A DNA stretch of 64,000 nt from Vibrio maritimus (GCA_000755425.1 BBMT01000003.1:62001-126000), one strand, 5' to 3'; shown: positions 49,112-58,678, numbered from the stretch's first letter. The notes: generated by a model from the sequence alone, not told the origin. Made by a program: numbers and translations.

Positions 49112-50017
49112 ATGAAAAAATCTATTGTTTCTCTTTCTCTTCTTGCTGCTTTCTCTGGTTCTGTAATGGCGGCTGACCCTTGCATGGACATTAACGGCAC
49201 TCTGGTTTGTGACGCTAAACAAGAGAAAGACGTGCATTCTGCGACTATCATCAAAGAGAATGCTGATGGTTCTATCGACGTGCACGAAGTGAAAGCGAAG
49301 AAAATCGGCCCTGACCGTGTCCAGGTTGACTCTAAAAATATTAACTATGACGTTACGGGCTCAGGCAAAGTAATTAAGACCGAGAACGTATCAACAGACC
49401 GTTACCAAGATGGTGAGCTTGAGTCGTCTGACGATTCTAAGAAAGAGCAACGTGTCATTGGCGAGTTCCCAAAAGATCCAGTTGACCCAGGTTACGAAAA
49501 CATCGACCCAAATTTCGAAGTTAAAAATCCAGGCGGTACACCAGAAAAACCAGAAATCGACGATATCGAACGCAATACTAACGACATTAGCGCTATCGGC
49601 AAGATGGTTGGCGAAGGTGGCAAGGCGATTGCTGGTAACGCTGGTGCGATTGATCATAACGCTGGTGCTATTGAAGCGAATAAAGCAGGCATCACTGCAA
49701 ACTCAAACCGCATTTCTGGTCTTGAACAAGACATGAAAGCTATGGGCGACCGTGTAAACCGCATGGAAGGTAAGCTTTCTAACGGTGTTGCTGGTGTAGC
49801 GGCTATGAGCTCTATCAAGTATCAAGGTTCTGGTATCGGTCTAGGTGTTTCTAACTACAACGGCTCTAACGCTATCGCTGTTGGTGCTGGTGTAACGTTC
49901 GGTTCAGAAGAGCAGTGGATGGTTAACGGTGCAATCTCTCACGCACAAACAAACCTACACGGTATCAGCCAGTCTGACACAATCGGCGCGGCTTCAGTAT
50001 CGTACTCTTTTAAATAA
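49112..50017 (+). CDS. Short YadA-like trimeric autotransporter
   Basis: This 301-residue protein has a signal peptide (KKSIVSLSLLAAFSGSVMA), then a novel acidic passenger with no recognised head domain. A stalk follows with repeated NAGAI segments (GNAGAIDHNAGAIEANKAG) and a coiled coil (ISGLEQDMKAMGDRVNRMEGKL). It ends with a YadA beta-barrel anchor (AGVAAMSSIKYQGSGIGLGVSNYNG to VSYSFK). It ends in Phe-Lys rather than Phe or Trp. Trimers of such proteins insert into the outer membrane and usually adhere to surfaces. The passenger is very short for the family. Confidence 0.82.
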   Translation: MKKSIVSLSLLAAFSGSVMAADPCMDINGTLVCDAKQEKDVHSATIIKENADGSIDVHEVKAKKIGPDRVQVDSKNINYDVTGSGKVIKTENVSTDRYQDGELESSDDSKKEQRVIGEFPKDPVDPGYENIDPNFEVKNPGGTPEKPEIDDIERNTNDISAIGKMVGEGGKAIAGNAGAIDHNAGAIEANKAGITANSNRISGLEQDMKAMGDRVNRMEGKLSNGVAGVAAMSSIKYQGSGIGLGVSNYNGSNAIAVGAGVTFGSEEQWMVNGAISHAQTNLHGISQSDTIGAASVSYSFK

Positions 50018-50026
50018 CGTTTGAAT

Positions 50027-50041
50027 TAGCCAACTGACGTT
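50027..50041 (+). other. 15-base match to the Qrr small-RNA core
   Basis: TAGCCAACTGACGTT lies 10 bases after the YadA-like stop and directly before a hairpin. From memory, it is identical to the conserved core of vibrio Qrr RNAs, the part that pairs with luxR/hapR-type mRNAs. The flanks do not match Qrr, and I see no sigma-54 promoter, so a true qrr gene is not claimed. Confidence 0.4.
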
Positions 50042-50044
50042 ATA

Positions 50045-50062
50045 GCCCCTCGATAGAGGGGC
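50045..50062 (+). terminator. Hairpin after YadA-like gene (weak terminator)
   Basis: GCCCCTC and GAGGGGC flank a four-base loop immediately downstream of the YadA-like gene. The following T content is low (GCTTCAGTTT), so termination may be inefficient. Confidence 0.5.
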
Positions 50063-50192
50063 GCTTCAGTTTAATGAAAATTGGAGTGTGAATTTTACAG
50101 GCAGCTACGAAACTGCCGGTAAATACACGATGTGTAATGTCTATTTGAGAGTAGGTGCTAAGTATTCGTTCGCGTAGACTTACTGTTTGTTT

Positions 50193-50219
50193 TCAAGCCC
50201 CTATTTTATGGGGGCTTTC
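50193..50219. terminator. Hairpin of uncertain role
   Basis: AAGCCCC and GGGGCTT enclose an AT-rich loop about 35 bases from the end of the convergent DUF5062 gene. It lacks a strong T-tract on either strand. The 50064-50192 stretch before it holds no gene that I can support. Confidence 0.35.
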
Positions 50220-50251
50220 AGTGTCCTATCTAACTCGTAGTTATTGAGATC

Positions 50252-50518
50252 TCACTTCAACGGATCCCCATCCGGCAGTGCACTATGTAACCAAAGCGCA
50301 AGGCGTTTCTTAATATTTTGCCCATCCACTTTATCCTCGGGCAGCGGAACGATTTGGCGAACTTGCACTAAGAAGAGATACAGCGCCCTAGCTTTCATCG
50401 ACTGGCTCGCTGATGGGTCGTGAATAGGGTAGCCCTGCATTGCCGCCATCTTACAACCCACTTCAAGCGCCTTTTTGAACAACTTATCTTCGTTTTCTAA
50501 TTTTGCTGTCTTTGACAT
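50252..50518 (-). CDS. DUF5062-family protein
   Basis: This 88-residue soluble protein contains KNED-like opening residues (LENEDKLFKKALEVGCKMA), then ALYLFLVQVRQIVPLPEDKVDGQNIKKRLALWLHSALPDGDPLK. The ending is characteristic of the DUF5062 family found mostly in vibrios. The function is unknown. It is transcribed alone. Confidence 0.72.
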   Translation of the reverse strand: MSKTAKLENEDKLFKKALEVGCKMAAMQGYPIHDPSASQSMKARALYLFLVQVRQIVPLPEDKVDGQNIKKRLALWLHSALPDGDPLK

Positions 50519-50660
50519 ACGTCGCCTAGATTGATTTATGGGTGAAACTATACCCTAGCAGTAAAGCGTCGATCGCGCCGTTAACCCTCTCTATTTTTGA
50601 TAGGAATAATGTTATGGGTTGTAAAAATTCAAGATAGGTCGGAAAAGGTGAGTAGAAAAA

Positions 50661-50686
50661 GAAAAAAGCCCCGCGACGGCGAGGCT
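50661..50686 (-). terminator. Intrinsic terminator after DUF3861 gene
   Basis: On the minus strand, AGCCTCGC pairs imperfectly with GCGGGGCT, followed by TTTTTT. It ends the DUF2798-DUF3861 unit. Confidence 0.75.
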
Positions 50687-50694
50687 AGTTAGGC

Positions 50695-51012
50695 TTATTG
50701 ATCTTTGATTTGACCTTTAATGGTCTTCTTAAGGTTCTGCATAAAGTCTTTGAAGTGGGGGAAGAAGTCTGCAAACAATAGCTGCTTTCTATCTTGCATC
50801 ATCAAAGGGCCAAGCAGACGAATGCTTAAACCTAAACGAGTTGCTGATTGCTCATCAAGACCGCTGCCTTGTTTCATTTTTTCGATGACATTGAACATGT
50901 CTTCGCGATCTTCGATCTCGAAAGAAAGCGTTTGAAGCTCACGATCTGCTTTAGTGTTTACTTCTTCGATAGTGATACGGTATTGGTTGTGCTTGCTGAT
51001 AAGTGATTTCAT
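50695..51012 (-). CDS. DUF3861-family protein
   Basis: This protein of about 105 residues matches DUF3861: YRITIEEVNTKADRELQTLSFEIEDREDMFNVIEKMKQ, then GLDEQSATRLGLSIRLLGPLMMQDRKQLLFADFFPHFKDFMQNLKK. The ATG at 51012 (MKSLISKHNQYRI) is preferred; one at 51024 is also in frame. It lies 26 bases after the DUF2798 gene, probably in the same transcript. The function is unknown. Confidence 0.75.
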   Translation of the reverse strand: MKSLISKHNQYRITIEEVNTKADRELQTLSFEIEDREDMFNVIEKMKQGSGLDEQSATRLGLSIRLLGPLMMQDRKQLLFADFFPHFKDFMQNLKKTIKGQIKDQ

Positions 51013-51038
51013 GTAGATCTCCAAAAATATTTACTGAG

Positions 51039-51545
51039 TTAGCTCTTAAGAAATTTTTCAATCTTAGGTTTTACGGTCAGTGACATAACGGTCATGATTG
51101 TTAGGCCAACTGGGAGAGCGGCGATAAAGCCGTTGAACCATCCAGAGGCAAATTCTGAAGTAGTAGAAAACCCAATGGTGTTGGCTGCGGTCACAAAAGC
51201 CATGATTGACTCCATGACAACAGCCATAATCACGCCAACTACCAAGTTACGAGTGTGATCGCTTTTCTCTGGCATGAGTGTGCCTATAAGCTTGGTCATT
51301 AGTGTCATCATTCCCATGCCCACAGGCATCATAACTAGCGCGGCAAGGGCAAAAGAAGAGAGCCATTGCTGAACAAATGAACCTCCAAATCCGACCGTCA
51401 TGTAAGTCATGACTGCGGTGAGCGAACCTCCGATTAGGCTCATCATGCTTACCATAACCAGGACTTTTAAAAGGAAAGGTGTTTTTTTGTTGGTCTCTAG
51501 AGAGGCGTTTGACTCTAATGGACTGAGTGTTGCTTGTATCGTCAT
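51039..51545 (-). CDS. DUF2798-family membrane protein
   Basis: This 168-residue protein has four membrane segments arranged as two similar halves, each ending in a short loop (GGSLTAVMTYMTVGFGGSFVQQWLSSFALAALVMMPVGMG and the half with MAFVTAANTIGFSTTSEFASGWFNGFIAALPVGLTIM). This is the DUF2798 repeat. The function is unknown. It is divergent from a MarR regulator, with paired palindromes between, so it is probably repressed by that regulator. Confidence 0.78.
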   Translation of the reverse strand: MTIQATLSPLESNASLETNKKTPFLLKVLVMVSMMSLIGGSLTAVMTYMTVGFGGSFVQQWLSSFALAALVMMPVGMGMMTLMTKLIGTLMPEKSDHTRNLVVGVIMAVVMESIMAFVTAANTIGFSTTSEFASGWFNGFIAALPVGLTIMTVMSLTVKPKIEKFLKS

Positions 51546-51580
51546 TTCGATTCTCCAGTCTTGAAATAGCGTTCAATTAA

Positions 51581-51627
51581 GTTGATAATGTCAACTATAG
51601 ATTTAATGGTTGATAGTGTCAACTATA
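51581..51627. promoter_or_regulatory. Twin MarR operators
   Basis: GTTGATAATGTCAACTATA (51581-51599) and GTTGATAGTGTCAACTATA (51609-51627) differ at one base. Each contains the palindrome GTTGA-N5-TCAAC. They are spaced 28 bases apart between the divergent DUF2798 and MarR genes, the typical position for autorepression. Confidence 0.75.
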
Positions 51628-51645
51628 TTTTAGAAAGGATCGATC

Positions 51646-52074
51646 ATGTCTGAAAACACGTCTCTGGAATCTGTCTTCCGTCTCGTCCACTCATTGAAGC
51701 GTCAAATGACGGAACAAATAGAGCAACTCGACTACGATATTGCGCCAATGCACATGCGCGTAATGAAAATAATCACTAAGACTTCACCGTGCACGTCTAT
51801 CGATGTCGCCCACTACCTTGATCGAGATAAAGCTCAAGTTACGCGGCTGATCAATGCACTTATATCTCAGGGTTTGTTGGTTAAAGTTGCTAATCCTGCT
51901 GACAAGCGTAGCCAATTTTTAGAGCTCACTGAGTCAGGCCTAGAGGTGATGACGAATTTAGCGAGCATTGATCGCAAAGTGTTTGAGATCATGTCTCAGG
52001 GCATCAACAAAGATGAGTTGGAAGCATTCACAGGCATTGCCGAAAAAATGGCGAAAAACCTAGAGCGGGGATAA
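51646..52074 (+). CDS. MarR-family regulator
   Basis: This 142-residue winged-helix repressor has PMHMRVMKIITKTSPCTSIDVAHYLDRDKAQVTRLINALISQGLLVKVANPADKRSQFLELTESG, the MarR core with DKR in the wing. The ATG follows AAAGGA closely. It probably represses itself and the divergent DUF2798-DUF3861 unit through the twin palindromes, in response to a small aromatic-type ligand or oxidant. Only the family role supports the ligand. Confidence 0.88.
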   Translation: MSENTSLESVFRLVHSLKRQMTEQIEQLDYDIAPMHMRVMKIITKTSPCTSIDVAHYLDRDKAQVTRLINALISQGLLVKVANPADKRSQFLELTESGLEVMTNLASIDRKVFEIMSQGINKDELEAFTGIAEKMAKNLERG

Positions 52075-52292
52075 GGGGTAGTACAGTATTCTCTATTCTC
52101 ATTTTGAGAAATCTGTTGTGATTTGATTCTAAGGTTGAGGCGCAATCTGTGTCTCAATTGTTGGAATCTCCCATTTCGTCTGGCTTGAGAGCCTCTGTTG
52201 GCTTGCAGGCTAGTCGCGGCTCTACAATACTTTCTCTCGCAATTTGAGAAGCAAATTGACAGTTTGCTTGCTCCACGAGAAAGGACACTCTA

Positions 52293-54523
52293 ATGAAACC
52301 CATAGTGCCGTTTGCTGTACTTTTCGCCTCTTTTACGCTCTCTGCCGCTCAGTACCCCTCTGCCAACATGGCTATTATTCTTCCCGGTCTTCATGAAAAC
52401 GGGGTTGACCCAACCGGATCTTCGATATCTTCGCAGGAAGTGATTGAGTGGGAACTCAACCACAGTGATGTTGTGTTTGGCTCGTACTCCGATGCTGCGG
52501 ATAACCAACGCACACAAGCCGTGGGTTATATGTACAACCAAAAGCTAGAGATGAATGCCAGTTGGCTTGAGCATGAGTTGAGAGAGAGAGCGGAACAGCA
52601 GGGTATCAACTACGAGGATCTGTTTCTGCACTTTGCCGAGGATACGGTGCTTGCCGAGGTGGATAAGACACACGGCGAGAACACTATCCTCAATCGTAAG
52701 CCTATGATAGTCGGTTATACCGCCAACGAGGATCATGCAGGATTCTGGCTTTATCAAGCACCGCCTTGGGATGCCGATGTTTTTGAAAACTATGCGTCTG
52801 GCGGTGCATTGTACGTCTATCATTCTGAACCTTTCGATCGTCTTGTTTTAAAGTTTTCCCAATACGCTCAAGGTGGTGAGTTTTGGGTAGAGTATCCAAG
52901 TTCAGTTGACGGAAATGGTAAGGCGCTAACATGGGAGCGTTTTAATGTTACTAAAGACAAAACCTTAAACATGACAAAAAACCAGAACGTAATTTGGAGC
53001 GTTCCCACAGATTGGGTAAGGGCAACGACGCACGATGGCTCTGGGGCGAGTTATGGTGGTGGGCAGTATTTCGGCTCCACGTATTTGCGCGATGGGGGCA
53101 AACTCTATGTGGCGCGCATTCGTTGGACTGGGGTTGATCCCGACCACAGGCCGCGCCTGCAAGAGGTGAAGCTCAAGAATAGCTTTCAGACAGTGAAGTT
53201 AACCGATGCGCCTACGGAGACAATAGACAGCAAAGCCATAGAGCGCTGGCGTAAAGTTCGTGGTTTCGATGAGTCTGCCGATCTCAATGGTGATGATTAT
53301 CTATCTTGGTCTGAGTATAAAAACCGGAGTAACAAGCAAGCAACGGCGCGCTTTCGTTGGGAATCGCGTGTCATTCCATTTGGCCGAATGTGGAATCAAA
53401 ACTCATCTTGGGCGCTCACTCATTTAGCGAATCCGAATTACCTAACGTTAATGAATGAATACTATGCAGCAAACTGGTCAGAACTTGGACTCAATGGTGC
53501 CTACAACGATGATACCAATAAGTTGATTGGTCCTAATCAGTTTCTGGTCTACAGTGGTGGAAGGGTAGCAGAGCTCGATTTGATGGTAGGCTCTGAAGCC
53601 GCAGACCGGCTGTATCAAACTCAGTTCGCCAAATTTCTAAAAGACCTTTCTACATTACAGAGTGGCTCACTCATTAGTGTCAATGTTGGTACAGCTAATC
53701 TATTGGGCAGAAACGGACAACAAGCACTCGCCGAGGCCGCGTCATTGTATCTACGAGAGCATTATATTTTCCCATCAACAGGATTTAGTGGCTACGCAGG
53801 GATAGCGAAATACTGGGATAACTCGGTGTTTGCTCAAGACGGGCGCAGCGTGATCTTCCAAGCCAGTACTCGATATGGGCGCGTTCAATACTTCGGTCAC
53901 TCCCAAGAGAATTGGCTGCTTGATAAATACTCTGCTCTGGCGATTTTCTACTTAAACAGTCACCCAGATGTGAGTTATTTTAATCAATGGAACAGCGGCT
54001 ACGTTTACGGTAGTGATAACACAACATTAGACAATTACTGGCAGCAAAATGTACCGAAGAATATGGCCTATCAACCGAGTAGGTTGCTATCAGTCGATCT
54101 GGGCGTGCCTGCTGGGCGGGTGCCTGATGGGTATACTCCGATTCCATTGATGCTCTCTACGACTACACCTTATCTAGCCGATTACACAATTATTGGAGAC
54201 TCCTCACAAACGTCGGTGGTGCACGTAGATTTGCCTGAAGGGATAGGACATCTATTGCCCACATATACCTATTTTTGCATCAGTCTGAAAATACCGTCGT
54301 CGCTGGTGGCCCAGAAGATATGGTGCTCGCAAGGGAGTTTACCAAAGGCAAGGTGTTGTATAGAACAGACTTCTTTGGTAAAAATCGCGACTTTTATCAT
54401 TCCGAGCCTATGACGATCGAGTTAGATACGCCGATGCGAGTAGTTGGAAGCAATGGTGAAGTGGGTGACTACGTGGATGTCGTCACCATAGACGGTTATC
54501 AAGGGTTATTTCTTCTGTACTAA
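52293..54523 (+). CDS. Large secreted protein with EF-hand loop (one frame break)
   Basis: After repair this is about 743 residues with a signal peptide (KPIVPFAVLFASFTLSAA). I do not recognise the family with certainty. A canonical EF-hand loop lies near residues 330-341 (DLNGDDYLSWSE), so calcium binding is likely. The central part (LGLNGAYNDDTNKLIGPNQF, LISVNVGTANLLGRNGQQA) and the tyrosine/tryptophan-rich later part recall barrel-type carbohydrate-active enzymes, but no catalytic residue can be named. The frame breaks near 54275, where a run of six T is read as five; the corrected tail ends DVVTIDGYQGLFLLY. Confidence 0.65.
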
Positions 54524-54542
54524 TAACGGGTCACTGCACCGT

Positions 54543-54587
54543 AAGTCGTGAAACTGCTGACTCGGCGTGTGAAAGCGGTCACGACTT
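54543..54587. repeat. Inverted repeat after the EF-hand protein gene
   Basis: AAGTCGTGA (54543-54551) and TCACGACTT (54579-54587) form a perfect 9-bp inverted repeat with a 27-base loop and no T-tract. It may be a processing or weak termination hairpin. Confidence 0.4.
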
Positions 54588-54663
54588 AAGCTTGTTCACT
54601 TACGAATCGGGAGAATGCGACTATTCTCAATAGTATAAAAGCTCCAAACAATAGGGGAAGAAC

Positions 54664-54933
54664 ATGGACTGCAGCTCATTAGTTATCACAATGAATATCA
54701 ATGGAAGCAAATTGGTTCTCGCTTGGGGGCCTAACCAAACAACAGAGCAATGCATCAAGGATTATCACAACATTCAGTCAGATCTTAAGGCGCAATCTTA
54801 TATGCTCTCTGTGAACGATCATAAAAATGCATCACTCGAAAAACCGATCAGTGCTCAAAAAGCCAGTTCGTTAATGGAGCAATGGCAAGCCATCCAAAAT
54901 GGCATTGATCAGGACTTGGATGTGCATTGGTAG
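54664..54933 (+). CDS. Hypothetical protein, 89 residues
   Basis: A small soluble protein starts at an ATG preceded by AGGGGAAG. It is rich in polar residues, with two Cys and three Trp, and has no signal peptide or membrane segment. I recognise no family. It is followed by a strong terminator and is a single-gene unit, which supports it being real. Confidence 0.6.
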   Translation: MDCSSLVITMNINGSKLVLAWGPNQTTEQCIKDYHNIQSDLKAQSYMLSVNDHKNASLEKPISAQKASSLMEQWQAIQNGIDQDLDVHW

Positions 54934-54951
54934 GTTCACGCAGCCTAATGT

Positions 54952-54980
54952 TAAGCCAAAGCGACTGCTTTGGCTTTTTT
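54952..54980 (+). terminator. Intrinsic terminator
   Basis: AAGCCAAAGC and GCTTTGGCTT form a perfect 10-bp stem with a four-base loop, followed by T residues. Confidence 0.88.
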
Positions 54981-55148
54981 GTATGTTTTGTCTTTTGCGT
55001 TTTAGTTTGCTGCCTTCTTTCTCCTCATTAAATTAGACGGTTGTCACACAATCCTATCTATACCTTGCAGTGTTAATCTTGATATCGTCATAGTTAAGCC
55101 GTCACTTTTGATGTCTAAGAATGGATATTTGGGAATGGATGTTTAGGT

Positions 55149-55744
55149 ATGGATAACCACGCAGAAAAATGGAAGCGCTACTACGAAAAATCGCTCGCTA
55201 AACCTCATGCTAAGCGCACAGAGTTCGCGCTGTCTCTGAATGAATCTGGACTTCAGATTGCCGTAGATTGTGGCTGCGGTACGGGTAGTGATATTGGCTA
55301 TTTGTCTTCGCAGGGTTATCAGGTCTTCGGGTTCGATATTAATGCAGAAGCTGTCGCCATTTGTCGTAACCGATTTGCAGATGATAAGTTGGTTGAGGTA
55401 TCACAAGATACTTTTGAGAGTTTCTCCTATCCCAATGCTGGTGTTGTTATCGCAGGTGCCAGTCTGTTTTTGCCGACCCTGCTGAGTTTAAATATACATG
55501 GCAGAGTATCAGCGATTCTATTGCAGAAGGTGGCGTTTTTGTCGGCGACTTTCTAGGGCATAGTGATAGCTGGGCGTCTGACTATCCTTCACAAACCACC
55601 CCTCTTACAAAACTAGCAGTAGAATCCTTGTTCGAAGATTTTGACGTGATTCGATTTCATGAGCGGAATGAACCAGGTACAACAGCGATTGGGATTGAGA
55701 AACATTGGCATATCTATTCGGTGATAGCAGTTAAACGTGGTTAG
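55149..55744 (+). CDS. SAM-dependent methyltransferase (one frame break)
   Basis: After repair this class I methyltransferase is about 199 residues. The SAM-binding motif is AVDCGCGTGSDIGYLSSQGYQVFGFDINAEAV. The frame breaks near 55467, where TTTTTT is read as TTTTT; correction gives ASLFFADPAEFKYTWQSISDSIAEGGVFVGDFLGHSDSWA. The substrate is unknown; the layout resembles small-molecule methyltransferases such as the tellurite-resistance type. It is followed after 13 bases by the DUF6817 gene. Confidence 0.72.
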
Positions 55745-55757
55745 GGTAGAGGGCTTG

Positions 55758-56289
55758 ATGGAAAAATTTGAATTATTGAGAACCTTGGGCGCTGGCGACT
55801 TTCAGCATCTTAACGGCAGTTAGAAGCGCATCTAAAGGGAACGGCCGATTTATTAAAACAATGGCACTCAAGGGACGTGTTGGTTGATGCAGGTTTGTTT
55901 CATGCTGCGTACGGAACCGCAGGTTTTGATGACAACATGGTGTCATTGAGCCAACGCCATGAGATTGCGGGTGTGATAGGGGAGGAAGCAGAGTCTTTGG
56001 TTTACCTCTATTGTAGCTGTGATAGGGAAGAGGTTTTCGCGCAGTTCGGGCATAAAAATCGATTCTTTTTCGAGACCGCTTTACGGATGCGCAATTTGAG
56101 CTAACGGATAAGCAAGCCGCCGATTTTTGTGAACTCACGGTAGCCAATGAACTAGAGCTTGTCTTGGCTGACGCATCATTTAGAGCTAACTATGGCGCAG
56201 AGTTACTCGAGCTGTTTCTTCGAATGGACAACTATTTAAGTGATTCCGCTCAGAGTACTTATCGAGCTGCTTTAACAGAGTTTGATTAA
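55758..56289 (+). CDS. DUF6817-like protein (two frame breaks)
   Basis: The reconstructed protein of about 177 residues starts MEKFELLRTLGAGDFQHLNGS. It contains HLKGTADLLKQWHSRDVLVDAGLFHAAYGTAGFDDN, the pattern of DUF6817 with several His/Asp that suggest an HD-like metal site. Breaks near 55820 (one base missing after AACGGCAG) and near 56070 (TTTTTT read as TTTTT) split it. The corrected end is STYRAALTEFD at TAA 56287-56289. It is probably co-transcribed with the methyltransferase. The function is unknown. Confidence 0.6.
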
Positions 56290-56354
56290 GGTTTGCTTCT
56301 CTTGGAGTCCCTCTACCTACATAAAATCTTCAAAGACCCGAGAATAAGGACGTT

Positions 56355-56906
56355 ATGTTTAAACTTGATATCGACGACACGCTTTCACTAGCTTTGGTTC
56401 AGCCTAGTTTCGCTGTTGACTACCTTGCCATTGTCTCACGAGACAGAGATTATCTTGCCCAGTGGTTGGTGTGGCCAGAGCATGGCAAGAACCAAGAGTT
56501 CTTCGCACGCTTTATTGAGCAATCTTTACATGATTACGCGCTTGGTAAGTCGATGACTTGCGGAATCGTCCTTAAAGGCGAACTAGTTGGAAATATAAGC
56601 TTTAACACCATCAATCACTCACTGAAAAAAGTAGAAATAGGGTATTGGCTGGCGCGGCCTGAGCAAGGCAAGGGTATTGTGACCAGAGCTGTGGCGAAAA
56701 TGATAGAGATAGCCTTTATCCAGCTCAATATGGAAAAAGTACAAATCTCAGCAGCGGAACAAAATAGCCCAAGCCGCCGCGTATGTGAGCGGCTTGGATT
56801 TACTCTTGAGGGGATTATCACTCGAGCTGAAAATCTTAATGGGCGAGTGGTGGATCATGCCATTTATGGTTTATCTCGAGAGACATGGAGCCAGCAAAGT
56901 CGCTAG
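56355..56906 (+). CDS. RimJ/RimL-type GNAT acetyltransferase
   Basis: This 183-residue N-acetyltransferase resembles ribosomal-protein-serine acetyltransferases. It has VGNISFNTINHSLKKVEIGYWLARPEQGKGIVTRAV, where QGKGIV is the acetyl-CoA loop, then NSPSRRVCERLGFTLEGI. The target may be a ribosomal protein N-terminus or a small molecule. It stands 65 bases after the DUF6817 gene. Its stop codon overlaps that of the convergent ABC exporter (shared CTAG). Confidence 0.83.
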   Translation: MFKLDIDDTLSLALVQPSFAVDYLAIVSRDRDYLAQWLVWPEHGKNQEFFARFIEQSLHDYALGKSMTCGIVLKGELVGNISFNTINHSLKKVEIGYWLARPEQGKGIVTRAVAKMIEIAFIQLNMEKVQISAAEQNSPSRRVCERLGFTLEGIITRAENLNGRVVDHAIYGLSRETWSQQSR

Positions 56907-58678
56907 CTCGCAAGATGTTTAAACTGTAAGTCAACCAAGCGTCGATAAAGCTCACAGGTTTGTAGCAACGCATGATGATTACCTTTGTCGACTAAACGGC
57001 CGTGATCCAATACAGCGATTTGATCTGCGTGTTGATGGTAGAAAGGCGATGCGCGATGATGATGGTTGTTCTGCCTTGCATGAGTTCCTCTAGCGCTTGC
57101 TGAACATGGTGCTCGCTTTCACTGTCTAGGGCGCTGGTGGCTTCATCGAGTAATAAAATCTTCGGATCTTTTAGTATCGCTCTCGCAATGGCAATGCGCT
57201 GTCGCTGGCCGCCAGATAGGCGTACACCGCGCTCTCCCAAAAGCTTTGATAGCCTTCCGGTAAATTCATAATGAAGTCGTGAGCATGGGCTTTCTTTGCC
57301 GCTTCAATCACTTCTGCATCAGTGGCGTTCGGATTGCCGTAGCGAATGTTGTGGAACACGTCATTACTGAAAAGAGCGGGCTGCTGAGGAACCAACGCCA
57401 TTTGCTTGCGAAGTTCATGAGGATCAAAGCGTCGAATATCGATACCACCAAGAGTGATTTCACCTGCTTCAGGATCGTAAAATCGCTGCATCAGCTCAAA
57501 CAAGGTGGTTTTTCCCGCGCCAGAAGGCCCCACTAATGCCAAAACTTTGCCTTCTTCGGCGACCAAATCCAATGACTCCACTGCTGCCTGCGCCGGTCTA
57601 GATGGGTAGTGGAATATCACATTGTGAAATGCGACTTCTGGTTTTAGTTTGCTCGGAGAGAGTAAGTCTTTGGTTGGGGCGGTAATATGGCTTTCGACTT
57701 GTAAAATCTCGACCAATCTTTCCGTGGCTCCCGCTGCGCGTTGTAACTCGCCCATCACTTCTGAAATGGTGGCAAGGGATGAAGCTACCATGATGGCATA
57801 AAACACAAAAGCGCCGAGATCGCCGGCCGACATTACACCGTTAATCACATCACTGCCGCCCACCCAAAGCATGCCTGCGATCGCACTAAACACGATGACA
57901 ATCACACCCGAGATTAAGATTGCGCGCTGTTTAACTCGGCGGCGACCTATCTCATAAGCCCGTTCTACTTCATTGCAAAATGAGGCGCGTTCTTGCGCTT
58001 CAAAGCTATAACTTTGAACCGTCTTGATATGTTCAATGGCTTCCCCCGCATAGCTACCCACATCCGCCATTGAATCTTGGCTTTGCTCGATAGCGCTCTT
58101 ACGCGCCTGCCATAAAACAAAATAGGCACTAAAATAAATGGCACAGAGGCAAGCACAATGAGGGTGAGCTTAATGTTGGTCGCAAATAGCATGATGATGG
58201 CACCCACGCACATTAAAGCGCTGCGCATTGCCATTGAGAATGATGAGCCAATAATACTTTGTAGCAGAGTTGTGTCTGTGGTGATACGGGACATGATGTC
58301 TCCGCTGCCATTGGTTTCAAAGTAACTTGGATGCAGGGTTATTACATGGTCAAACACCGCTTGCCGAATGTCGGCGCTTACCCGTTCTCCTACCGACGAT
58401 ACTAAGTAGAAACGGAAAAATGTACCTATCGAAATACACAATGTGATGACCAGAATAAATTGAATAGCGCTTTTAAGGTCGGAAAGAGATTGCTGCGTGA
58501 AACCTTGGTCAATCAAGATGCGAACGCCATGTCCGACAGATAAAGTTAATCCAGCCGTGACGATTAAAGCGATGAGCGCTGCAAACACCTTCATACGATA
58601 GGGTCGAATAAAGGCGAGTAGCTCAATCAGGATCCCCAAGCTTTTGCGTTGTTGTTTTGTCTCGGAGGGTATTTGCAT
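56903..58678 (-). CDS. ABC exporter, fused membrane and ATPase domains (three frame breaks)
   Basis: This half-transporter of the MsbA/multidrug type is about 590 residues after repair. It has six membrane segments ([29 protein letters not shown] onward), then an ATPase domain with [35 protein letters not shown] and HRLST. Breaks lie near 58090 (membrane domain), near 57237 (TTTTT read as TTTT before GGGAG) and near 57030 (AAA read as AA). The corrected end is [15 protein letters not shown]. It resembles the V. cholerae drug exporter VcaM, but the substrate is not shown. Confidence 0.8.

Noticed and set aside
50193..50219. Terminator of a separate small RNA between the YadA-like and DUF5062 genes
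   Set aside because: The hairpin lacks a T-tract and no promoter is apparent; listed only as a hairpin of uncertain role.
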